Source of the DNA: Candidatus Zixiibacteriota bacterium
Lineage (GTDB): Bacteria > Zixibacteria > MSB-5A5 > CAIYYT01
Reading direction: 5' to 3'
Length of the DNA stretch: 13,646 nucleotides
Assembly: GCA_963205155.1 (NCBI GenBank)
Contig: CAUJJY010000096.1
Location: forward strand, 1 to 13,646
A program made the position numbers and the translations under genes. Position 1 is the first letter of the stretch, and each line of letters begins with the position of its first letter. Shown in pieces: positions 6,817 to 12,699 of the stretch. Below the pieces are notes generated by a model that made no database searches, was not told the DNA's origin, and saw only the letters and a program-made list of their open reading frames with translations.

Positions 6817-7502
6817 AAGGCGATACCAAATAATGCGCCTACACCGGCTGTCAGCGCCATCGCCAGAGCGCCCCAGAAAGTCACCCGTACTACGGAGACG
6901 AGCAATGGGGAACCACCTGCGCGTGCCGCCAGTCCACCAAGCAGTGCCAGACACGCGAGCGATGAAATTGACACGACGGGCACAATTGCTGTAGTGGGAA
7001 CGACTATCGCGGCTGCCAGCGGCAATGCGGCTCCAACCGTGAAGGTAGCTGCCGAAGCCAATGCTGCTTGAAAGGGCCGGGCACTAAGAGTCTCGGAAAT
7101 TCCCAATTCGTCCCTGGCATGTGCCGCCAATGCATCATGAGCCATGAGCTGTTGCGCAACTTGTTTCGCAAGCGGTGCATCGAGTCCGCGTTCGACATAG
7201 ATAGCGGCAAGCTCCTCCAACTCAAAGTCGTGATCGTTCGCCAGCTCATTTCTTTCGCGTTCAAGATCAGCCCGCTCGGTGTCGGATTGAGTACTGACTG
7301 ATACGTACTCTCCGGCGGCCATTGACATTGCCCCTGCAACCAGCCCTGCCAAACCGGCAACCAAGATGCTGCTGCGGCTCACGTCCGCCGCGGCGACACC
7401 GACTAGTAAGCTCGCCGTCGACACGATTCCGTCATTGGCGCCCATGACTGCGGCGCGAAGCCAGCCCACGCGATGTGTGCGATGTTGCTCTGGAAGATGC
7501 AC
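6813..7502 (-). CDS. VIT1/CCC1-family iron/manganese transporter
   Basis: 229 residues of the vacuolar iron transporter family. These inner-membrane proteins carry Fe2+ or Mn2+, as in plant VIT1 and yeast CCC1; bacterial members are thought to export or buffer these metals. The hallmark helix 1 HRVGWLRAAVMGANDGIVSTASLLVG is followed by AMSMAAGEYVSVSTQSD, the second family signature. A charged amphipathic region rich in Glu (about residues 75-130) matches the cytoplasmic metal-binding bundle, here including ELAAIYVERGL and HARDELGIS. Three further hydrophobic helices complete the fold. The start is a GTG at 7502, with AGGAG 5 bases upstream. An ATG further upstream with its own AAGGAG is in another frame and would not give this protein. 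It is divergent from the DedA gene. Confidence 0.93.
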   Translation of the reverse strand: MHLPEQHRTHRVGWLRAAVMGANDGIVSTASLLVGVAAADVSRSSILVAGLAGLVAGAMSMAAGEYVSVSTQSDTERADLERERNELANDHDFELEELAAIYVERGLDAPLAKQVAQQLMAHDALAAHARDELGISETLSARPFQAALASAATFTVGAALPLAAAIVVPTTAIVPVVSISSLACLALLGGLAARAGGSPLLVSVVRVTFWGALAMALTAGVGALFGIAF

Positions 7503-7549
7503 AGCGACTCCTCTCGAACATGTGTCTGTCTATCCATATACTTAACTCC

Positions 7550-7577
7550 TTGCTCCTTCGCCCGCAAGTCGTATATT
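7550..7577 (+). promoter_or_regulatory. Possible promoter giving a leaderless DedA mRNA
   Basis: -35-like TTGCTC (7550-7555), a 16-base spacer and a good -10 TATATT (7572-7577). The expected start falls at or next to the A of the DedA ATG at 7584, and no ribosome binding site precedes that ATG. Confidence 0.45.
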
Positions 7578-7583
7578 CCCGCG

Positions 7584-8234
7584 ATGGAAATTGTCACCTA
7601 TCTTATCGACCTGTTTTTGCATCTCGACAAACATCTGGCGGAACTGATATCTCAATATGGTACCTGGACGTATGCCATCCTCTTTTTGGTCATTTTTTGC
7701 GAAACCGGACTTGTAATCGCACCCTTCCTACCCGGAGATTCGCTCCTGTTTGCCACCGGCGCGCTGGCCGCAACCGGCGCACTCGACCCGAACATCGCCT
7801 TCGCATTAATGGCACTGGCATCCGTGCTTGGCGACAATACGAACTATACCATTGGCCGCTTCATCGGGCCAAGAGCTTTCTCTGGAAATAGCCGCTTCCT
7901 GAAACGAGAATACCTCGATAAGACCCAGCAGTTCTATGACAAGTATGGAGGTCGTACGATCATCGTCGGTCGCTTTTTGCCGATTATCCGTACCTTTGCG
8001 CCGTTTGTCGCAGGTGTTGCGAAGATGGATCGGCGTAAATACGTGCCCTTCACGATAATCGGCGCGATGTTTTGGGTCGGGCTCTTTGTTTATGCCGGAT
8101 ACTTCTTTGGAAGCCTCCCCTTCGTCAAGAACAACTTCTCGATAGTCATCGTGGTGATAATTCTCATCTCCGCAGTGCCGGCAATCCTCGAAGTCATCAG
8201 ACACCGACGCAACCGCAACAAACCTGTTCGTTAA
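7584..8234 (+). CDS. DedA-family membrane protein
   Basis: 216 residues. DedA proteins are inner-membrane lipid flippases/transporters; some recycle undecaprenyl phosphate or phosphatidylethanolamine. Family motifs are clear: FCETGLVIAPFLPGDSLLFATGALAA with the conserved Glu and Asp, GDNTNYTIGRFIG, and the C-terminal GGRTIIVGRFLPIIRTFAPFVAG with the R-x3-P-x2-R signature. Two final membrane helices and a basic tail (RHRRNRNK) follow. The ATG at 7584 is chosen because the protein then begins with the typical amphipathic segment. A longer in-frame version from 7473 would add a Cys-rich segment unlike the family and would overlap the divergent VIT gene. The start lacks a ribosome binding site. 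The next gene on this strand starts 68 bases downstream with its own promoter-like sequence. Confidence 0.93.
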   Translation: MEIVTYLIDLFLHLDKHLAELISQYGTWTYAILFLVIFCETGLVIAPFLPGDSLLFATGALAATGALDPNIAFALMALASVLGDNTNYTIGRFIGPRAFSGNSRFLKREYLDKTQQFYDKYGGRTIIVGRFLPIIRTFAPFVAGVAKMDRRKYVPFTIIGAMFWVGLFVYAGYFFGSLPFVKNNFSIVIVVIILISAVPAILEVIRHRRNRNKPVR

Positions 8235-8265
8235 CAACACGGGAGATTTTCCCTGCAATAAAATC

Positions 8266-8295
8266 TTGAAGTGTACGGGAGTTTTAACGTACATT
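8266..8295 (+). promoter_or_regulatory. Promoter-like sequence of the Mla operon with embedded dyad
   Basis: -35-like TTGAAG (8266-8271), an 18-base spacer and -10-like TACATT (8290-8295), pointing to a start at or next to the lipoprotein ATG at 8303. Within the spacer and -10 lies a perfect dyad TGTACG (8272-8277) and CGTACA (8288-8293) with a 10-base spacer. That is one helical turn and a half between arm centres and well placed for a repressor. Promoter strength is modest. Confidence 0.4.
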
Positions 8296-8302
8296 TGCAG
8301 AT

Positions 8303-8767
8303 ATGGCTCGCTGGCTGATTCTTGTCATATTGATTGCGGCGGCGGTTTCCTGCACAACTCGCCGGCCAACGATCCGCGAACCGATTGTCGCGGAATTTCA
8401 GCGCAGTAACCGCGCGGAAGTCATGGAAACTCTGAAGAAGATTCTTGAATCCGAAAAAATTCCGATCTCGAGCACCGATTTGCAGAAGGGTACAATTGTT
8501 AGCGACAGTTTCGAAGTGTTACCGGAATATTGTGACTGCGGCATGAATTTTTTCGGGGCGCAATATCCAGGAACACGGCGCGGCAAAATGCGCATTCTTG
8601 TGAGTGGAAGTGCAGAGACCAAAATCAAGTTCGAGTTTGCCACCTTGCTCACGATCACTGCCAACAATCGGCAAGTCAATTGCACTTCCTTTGGACTGTT
8701 GGAGGAGCGAATTCTCACCGAGTTGGAGAAGCGATTGGGAACTGTGAGGGTGAATGCGCAAAATTGA
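8303..8767 (+). CDS. Small lipoprotein of the Mla operon, family unknown
   Basis: 154 residues. A lipoprotein signal peptide is visible: one Arg, a hydrophobic stretch from Leu5 to Ala14, then the lipobox AVSC with Cys17 as the lipid anchor. The mature part has an amphipathic helix (EVMETLKKILESEKIPI), a stretch GTIVSDSFEVLPEYCDCG with two Cys, then alternating polar/hydrophobic strands (KMRILVSGSAETKIKFEF), and a C-terminal helix. The order helix-strands-helix could be a small alpha/beta lipoprotein fold, but I do not recognise the family. Its 3' end overlaps the MlaE start by 14 bases, so it is most likely translated together with the transporter and may be an outer-membrane or periplasmic partner of it. 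The start lacks a ribosome binding site and may be leaderless. Confidence 0.8.
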   Translation: MARWLILVILIAAAVSCTTRRPTIREPIVAEFQRSNRAEVMETLKKILESEKIPISSTDLQKGTIVSDSFEVLPEYCDCGMNFFGAQYPGTRRGKMRILVSGSAETKIKFEFATLLTITANNRQVNCTSFGLLEERILTELEKRLGTVRVNAQN

Positions 8768-9542
8768 GGTGCGCCATGGCGGAATTCTCGAAAAGGGCGC
8801 CATTCACACTTACGAGTTGTTCCGGCTCACAATCGACAGTGTGCGCTATATGTTCACGCGTCCCAGCTACTTCGACACCATTCTCGAGCAGATGTATCAG
8901 ATTGGCGTGCGTTCACTTTCCATCGTCTTGCTTACCTGCTTCTTCACCGGTATGGTCCTTGCACTACAGACCGGATATCAGATCGCCCGTTTCGGCGCCA
9001 AAGTCTATATCGGTGTCGTGGTAGCGCTCTCAATGGTTCGTGAATTGGGACCGGTATTGACCGCTCTGGTTGTCGCCGGGCGTGTCGGAGCTGGTATCGC
9101 CGCCGAACTCGGTTCGATGCAGGTCACTGAACAGATCGACGCGATGCGCGCAATGGCGACCAATCCGGTCAAAAAACTCGTGACCACCCGTCTGATTGCC
9201 TTGTTGATCATGCTTCCGATCCTGACCATCATCGGCGACATCGTCGGAATCGTCGGCGGTATGCTCATTTCACTCTACTCGCTGGGTCTTGACTTCAGCT
9301 TCTACAAGTCGACCACAATCCAAGCCTTGGCACTGCAGGACATTTTCACCGGACTGGCTAAGCCGGTTGTCTTCGCGTTTATCATCGCCTTGGTCGGATG
9401 TCACTTGGGACTGTCCACGACAGGAGGTACGGAAGGAGTCGGCAAGTCGACTACGATGTCAGTTGTCACGTCTTCGATACTTATCTTTCTGTTTGACTTT
9501 CTCTTGGTAAAGATTTTCTTCCTGATGTTTGAGACTGGATAG
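8754..9542 (+). CDS. mlaE: MlaE-type ABC transporter permease
   Basis: 262 residues, the usual size of MlaE/YrbE permeases. The N-terminal amphipathic part includes FTRPSYFDTILEQMYQIGVRSLSIV, then the membrane core with GMVLALQTGYQ. The conserved block VVALSMVRELGPVLTALVVAGRVGAGIAAELGSM and TEQIDAMRAMATNPVK form the coupling region that contacts the ATPase. Four or five further hydrophobic segments and the loop STTGGTEGVGKSTT follow. In Escherichia coli the homolog forms the inner-membrane core of the MlaFEDB complex that moves phospholipid between the outer and inner membranes. GAGGG precedes the ATG, which lies inside the end of the lipoprotein gene. The ATPase gene starts 8 bases after the stop. 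Confidence 0.95.
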   Translation: MRKIEVRHGGILEKGAIHTYELFRLTIDSVRYMFTRPSYFDTILEQMYQIGVRSLSIVLLTCFFTGMVLALQTGYQIARFGAKVYIGVVVALSMVRELGPVLTALVVAGRVGAGIAAELGSMQVTEQIDAMRAMATNPVKKLVTTRLIALLIMLPILTIIGDIVGIVGGMLISLYSLGLDFSFYKSTTIQALALQDIFTGLAKPVVFAFIIALVGCHLGLSTTGGTEGVGKSTTMSVVTSSILIFLFDFLLVKIFFLMFETG

Positions 9543-9550
9543 GACCGCGT

Positions 9551-10285
9551 TTGATACATCTCAAGAACATTCACAAGAGCTTCGGCAACGCAGAAGTATT
9601 GACAGGCGTCGATATGCAGATTGACGAAGGGCAGACCATGGTGATACTTGGCAAGTCGGGCTCCGGCAAGTCGGTACTGCTGAAACTAATTCTGCGCCTA
9701 ATGTCCGCCGATGCCGGGACTATCATCATTGATGATGAAGACACCACGACGTTTACCGAGGAGCAAATGGTGCCGGTCCGGAAAAAGATGGGAATGCTCT
9801 TTCAATCGGCGGCGCTCTTTGATTCGATTAATGTGCAGGAAAACGTCGCATATATGCTGCGTGAGCACACCGGCATGTCCAACCGCGAAATCGAAGACCG
9901 TGTTGAAGAAGTGCTGTCTTTCGTGCAGTTGAGCGGCGTCCAGGAGAAGATGCCTTCAGATCTGTCGGGTGGCATGAAGAAGCGAGTGGCGCTGGCGCGG
10001 GCGCTGGCATTCAAGCCGCGTTATCTGCTTTACGATGAGCCGACCACGGGACTCGATCCATTAACAGCAAAGACTATCAACGAACTGATCCGGAACACGC
10101 AGGAGGCACATGACGTTACTTCCATTGTGGTTACACATGACCTGATCTCGGCTTTCTACGTCGGTGACCGTTTTGCCCTGATTCGCGACGGCGTCGTTTC
10201 CTTTTCCGGCACACCTGATGAATTCAAAGCATCAACGGATCCGTTTATCGTCGAATATCTGGCCTGCGGGCGGGAGTACAACTAA
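9551..10285 (+). CDS. mlaF: MlaF-type ABC transporter ATPase
   Basis: 244 residues with all nucleotide-binding motifs: Walker A GKSGSGKS, Q-loop FQSAALFDS, signature LSGGMKKR, Walker B LLYDEPTTGLDP and switch VTHD. MlaF/Mkl proteins power phospholipid transfer by the MlaE permease. The phrase AALFDSINVQENVAYMLRE is typical of this subfamily and sets it apart from amino-acid importers. The start is a TTG at 9551; AGGA at 9541-9544, overlapping the mlaE stop, is 6 bases upstream, and no ATG or GTG fits the beginning of the fold (LIHLKNIHKSFG). Its TAA overlaps the ATG of mlaD by one base (TAATG), indicating coupled translation. Confidence 0.95.
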   Translation: MIHLKNIHKSFGNAEVLTGVDMQIDEGQTMVILGKSGSGKSVLLKLILRLMSADAGTIIIDDEDTTTFTEEQMVPVRKKMGMLFQSAALFDSINVQENVAYMLREHTGMSNREIEDRVEEVLSFVQLSGVQEKMPSDLSGGMKKRVALARALAFKPRYLLYDEPTTGLDPLTAKTINELIRNTQEAHDVTSIVVTHDLISAFYVGDRFALIRDGVVSFSGTPDEFKASTDPFIVEYLACGREYN

Positions 10286-11226
10286 TGTCAAAGCAAGTTC
10301 GCGTTGGATTGATGGTGCTCCTTGGGATCGTTCTGCTTGTCGTTGCCGTCTTCACAATTGGTGATCAAGAGGGCATCTGGAAGAGCAAATACACTTTGCA
10401 TGTCAAGTACGATGATGTCTTCGGGCTTCTCCCCGGCTCGCCCGTGCGCCTTTCCGGTATGCGCGTTGGAACCGTCAAGGAGATAGAATTCTCGCAGACC
10501 GAATCTGGTCGTCTGGAAGTACGTCTCGCCATCGATGAAGCCGTGAAGTCGATAATTCGCAGCGACTCAAAAGCCTTCATCGGCACGATGGGATTGTTGG
10601 GCGACAAAACCATCGAAATTTCTGCAGGCAGTGATACAGCGAAGGTGCTTGAAGACGGCGAATACCTCGTAGCGGAGAAGTCATCTTCAATCGAAGGGAT
10701 CATAGCTGAAGGCGGACAGGCAGTTGAGAACATTCGTGAAGCTACCGTGCACGCCAAGCAAATCATCGAAAAAATCAACAACGGAACAGGCTCACTTGGA
10801 CTCTTCGTCAATGATCCCAATGTCTATTTCGATCTGGACAAACTGCTGATATTGACGGAGAACCTGACCAGACAGCTTGAGTCCGGCGAAGGTTCGTTTG
10901 CCAAGTTCATCACAGATTCGACTTTCTATGTCGAAATGCGCGACCTTGCCTCGAATACGAATACGTTGTTCGACTCTCTGGCCAACGGCAGCGGGACATT
11001 CGCGCAATTGATGAATGATCCCAAGCCTTTTGAAGACCTCCGCTCCATTATCGCCAGTTGGCGCACCATCACTGACAAAGTCCAAGCCGGTGAAGGATCC
11101 GCCGGGCAGTTGTTAACCAATGATACCCTCTATCAGAATCTTAGCCGCACGCTCGACCGTGCTGAAGCGTTGCTCGAAGACTTCCGCTTGAATCCCGGCC
11201 GGTATATCAAGCTCCGCATCTTCTAA
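10285..11226 (+). CDS. mlaD: MlaD-like MCE-domain protein with four C-terminal 34-residue repeats
   Basis: 313 residues. One N-terminal membrane helix (about 7-25, VGLMVLLGIVLLVVAVFTIG) anchors it. The MCE domain follows (about 35-115: KYDDVFGLLPGSPVRLSGMRVGTVKEIEF, then GLLGDKTIEISAG), which in E. coli MlaD forms a hexameric ring that channels lipid. After a helical linker come four units starting with G-x-G-S/T at residues 167, 201, 235 and 269, each exactly 34 residues apart. Each continues with a hydrophobic residue, N/T-D and an amphipathic helix. E. coli MlaD is only about 180 residues and lacks these; similar repeats occur in MCE proteins of other phyla. They may lengthen the periplasmic channel or contact the lipoprotein. 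No mlaC or mlaB gene follows. Confidence 0.93.
   Translation: MSKQVRVGLMVLLGIVLLVVAVFTIGDQEGIWKSKYTLHVKYDDVFGLLPGSPVRLSGMRVGTVKEIEFSQTESGRLEVRLAIDEAVKSIIRSDSKAFIGTMGLLGDKTIEISAGSDTAKVLEDGEYLVAEKSSSIEGIIAEGGQAVENIREATVHAKQIIEKINNGTGSLGLFVNDPNVYFDLDKLLILTENLTRQLESGEGSFAKFITDSTFYVEMRDLASNTNTLFDSLANGSGTFAQLMNDPKPFEDLRSIIASWRTITDKVQAGEGSAGQLLTNDTLYQNLSRTLDRAEALLEDFRLNPGRYIKLRIF
10783..11190 (+). repeat. Four tandem 102-base (34-residue) protein repeats in mlaD
   Basis: Units begin at 10783, 10885, 10987 and 11089, each 102 bases apart with no indel. They encode GTGSLGLFVND, GEGSFAKFITD, GSGTFAQLMND and GEGSAGQLLTND, followed by aromatic and Leu positions in register. DNA identity is low while the protein pattern is kept, so the duplication is old and under selection. 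Confidence 0.75.
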
Positions 11227-11298
11227 AAATCATTTCAATACGAAACTCGACTCGCTCTTGCCTGCCTCTGCCAGTCATGTCCGATCGGCATTGCTGAA

Positions 11299-11318
11299 TT
11301 TGTGAACAATTCCACAAA
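11299..11318. promoter_or_regulatory. CRP/FNR-family-like dyad upstream of the porin-like gene
   Basis: TGTGA, ACAATT and CCACA (11301-11316) differ at one position from the TGTGA-N6-TCACA pattern of CRP-type sites. It extends to TTTGTG and CACAAA arms of 6 bp. It ends just upstream of the -35 box at 11323, where an activator could touch RNA polymerase. The binding protein is not known here. Confidence 0.4.
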
Positions 11319-11322
11319 ACAA

Positions 11323-11351
11323 TTGAAAGTGCCTCGATGGGCGTCGATAAT
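11323..11351 (+). promoter_or_regulatory. Promoter of the porin-like gene
   Basis: -35 TTGAAA (11323-11328), a 17-base spacer and -10 GATAAT (11346-11351), one base from consensus in each of the two boxes or nearly so. Start is expected near 11358, leaving a leader of about 80 bases that contains the hairpin at 11373-11399. Confidence 0.55.
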
Positions 11352-11372
11352 AGTACGGCAAGTCGACATTTT

Positions 11373-11399
11373 GTTCACCGTCATTGATTTACGGTGAAC
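11373..11399 (+). promoter_or_regulatory. 9-bp inverted repeat in the leader of the porin-like gene
   Basis: GTTCACCGT (11373-11381) and ACGGTGAAC (11391-11399) are perfect inverted copies separated by 9 bases. It could act as a DNA operator, as an mRNA stem 40 bases before the start codon, or as both. No U-run follows, so it is not a terminator. Confidence 0.45.
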
Positions 11400-11438
11400 G
11401 GTACATTTGGACAATACTCGGAAAGGGCAAGCGGCATT

Positions 11439-12476
11439 ATGATCAGGCACATCTGCATTCTCTCGGCTATCATCCAGCTGTTGATTCTACAGACAGTCGT
11501 CGCACAACCGAATGACAGTTTAGCGGCTAATCCGGATTGGACGCCTCGCTTGAGTGGTTTCGTCGATGTTCGCGGGGTTTACTCAAGTGATCCCGACCGA
11601 ACGAGCAAGTTCTCGATCGGTCAGACCGAACTTGACCTCGAGCAGATGATCTCCGACCGCGTCGGCGTATTCCTCGCTGCAGCCTACAATAGTGAGAGCG
11701 GTGCCATTGAACTCGGCGCAGCGGAACTGCAACTGACACTTCGTAATGATTCGCTTCGTTTCCTCAATAATATCAGTCTCATCGTAGGCCAATTTGATGT
11801 GCCGTTCGGCATCGGCTGCCGCTACTACGCTTCGACCGATTGCGAGAGCATTACTTCGCCATGGTACAGTCACCGCGTCGGTAATTGGAGCGGATGGAAC
11901 GACTATGGGGTGCGGCTTGCGGTGACATCGCCGATTGCGACCGGCGACCTCTACCTTGTGAACGGTTATGAGGAATCGGAAGAGATCGCCTATCAAGTAT
12001 TCAACTGGACAACAGGCCTTGCGGAAGAATCGCTTGAAGTAATAGTCACTTCCCCCGAAGCAGCATTTGGCGGCCGTCTTGGAATTATTCCCAACAACGA
12101 AGCTGTGGAGTTTGGGCTTTCGGCCGGCGTCGGCGTCGATGATCGCGGCAATGCGGCGATGACTCTGCTTGGCGGCGATTTGACCTATGACGGCAGTCGC
12201 CTCGGTTGTCGCAGCGAGTTCATTTATAGCTCGCTTGATCGCAATGGCCGGACCGAAGTGTCCCGGGGTTTCTATCTGCAATCGCACTACCACATTGCCG
12301 CCTGGCGAGTGATCAGCCGTTATGCGGCGGTTCGCGGGTTGGAAAGCAAGTGGGATTCGCAGTACTCGGCTGGCCTGGCGTTGATGGTCGCACCCAAGAC
12401 GGAGGTTCGTGGCGAAATGATCCGCACGCCGAATGACGAGGTCGTGGGAATGATACAGATTGTAGCCGGGTTCTGA
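11439..12476 (+). CDS. Outer-membrane beta-barrel, phosphate-selective-porin-like
   Basis: 345 residues from the ATG at 11439. The signal peptide is MIRH plus a hydrophobic stretch (ICILSAIIQLLILQ), with cleavage likely after VVA and before QPNDS. The mature protein shows alternating strands with frequent Gly and aromatic residues (LSGFVDVRGVYSS, FSIGQTELDLEQ, VGVFLAAAYN). It has the phrase IVGQFDVPFG, which resembles the conserved segment of OprO/OprP-type porins. It ends in a terminal Phe, as BAM-inserted barrels do. Two Cys near residue 130 could form a loop disulfide. It probably forms a pore in the outer membrane; the solute is unknown. A GTG in frame at 11394 would put the signal sequence inside the protein and is rejected. 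It has its own promoter, separate from the Mla operon. Confidence 0.75.
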   Translation: MIRHICILSAIIQLLILQTVVAQPNDSLAANPDWTPRLSGFVDVRGVYSSDPDRTSKFSIGQTELDLEQMISDRVGVFLAAAYNSESGAIELGAAELQLTLRNDSLRFLNNISLIVGQFDVPFGIGCRYYASTDCESITSPWYSHRVGNWSGWNDYGVRLAVTSPIATGDLYLVNGYEESEEIAYQVFNWTTGLAEESLEVIVTSPEAAFGGRLGIIPNNEAVEFGLSAGVGVDDRGNAAMTLLGGDLTYDGSRLGCRSEFIYSSLDRNGRTEVSRGFYLQSHYHIAAWRVISRYAAVRGLESKWDSQYSAGLALMVAPKTEVRGEMIRTPNDEVVGMIQIVAGF

Positions 12477-12609
12477 TCTCATAGCGAAACAGATGTTTCA
12501 CCTTGGAGCATGCTGATGAGCATCTCGATTCAACCGATTACAAACACGCAGGGGACCGGAACATCGTCGAGGAACTCGATTATGTGTCGATAGAAAAGAA
12601 GAGGATTGC

Positions 12610-12699
12610 ATGGATTACAAACTCGTAATTAGAAAGTCAACAGATGGTCAGTTGGCAAATCACGGTAAGAAAGTCACATACCAAGGGAGAAAGAAATGA
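12610..12699 (+). CDS. 29-residue basic peptide, possible leader of the chemotaxis gene
   Basis: AAGAGGA precedes an ATG at 12610-12612 by about 4 bases, and the frame closes at TGA 12697-12699, which overlaps the ATG of the chemoreceptor gene as ATGA. The product begins MDYKLVIRK and ends YQGRKK, with many Lys and Arg and no hydrophobic segment. It may be a true small protein or a translated leader that sets receptor synthesis by coupling. I do not recognise it, and a chance frame of this length is quite possible. The remaining sequence 12477-12609 has only short imperfect stems and no convincing promoter. Confidence 0.4.
   Translation: MDYKLVIRKSTDGQLANHGKKVTYQGRKK

Noticed and set aside
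7403..7540. ATG frame with a good AAGGAG site overlapping the VIT transporter start in another frame
   Set aside because: The product has no family features and ends inside the transporter gene. The GTG at 7502 has its own ribosome binding site. A leader peptide remains possible but is unsupported.
8240..8256. GGGA/TCCC inverted repeat after the DedA gene as a terminator
   Set aside because: The stem is only 4 bp with no U-run.
11583..12482. Long minus-strand frame of 299 codons opposite the porin-like gene
   Set aside because: It lacks recognisable domains. The plus-strand frame has a signal peptide, barrel pattern and promoter, so this is an antisense shadow.
12477..12530. Small inverted repeats (GAAAC/GTTTC and an imperfect GATGCT/AGCATG) after the porin-like gene
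   Set aside because: The stems are 5 bp or imperfect with no U-run; not enough to call a terminator.
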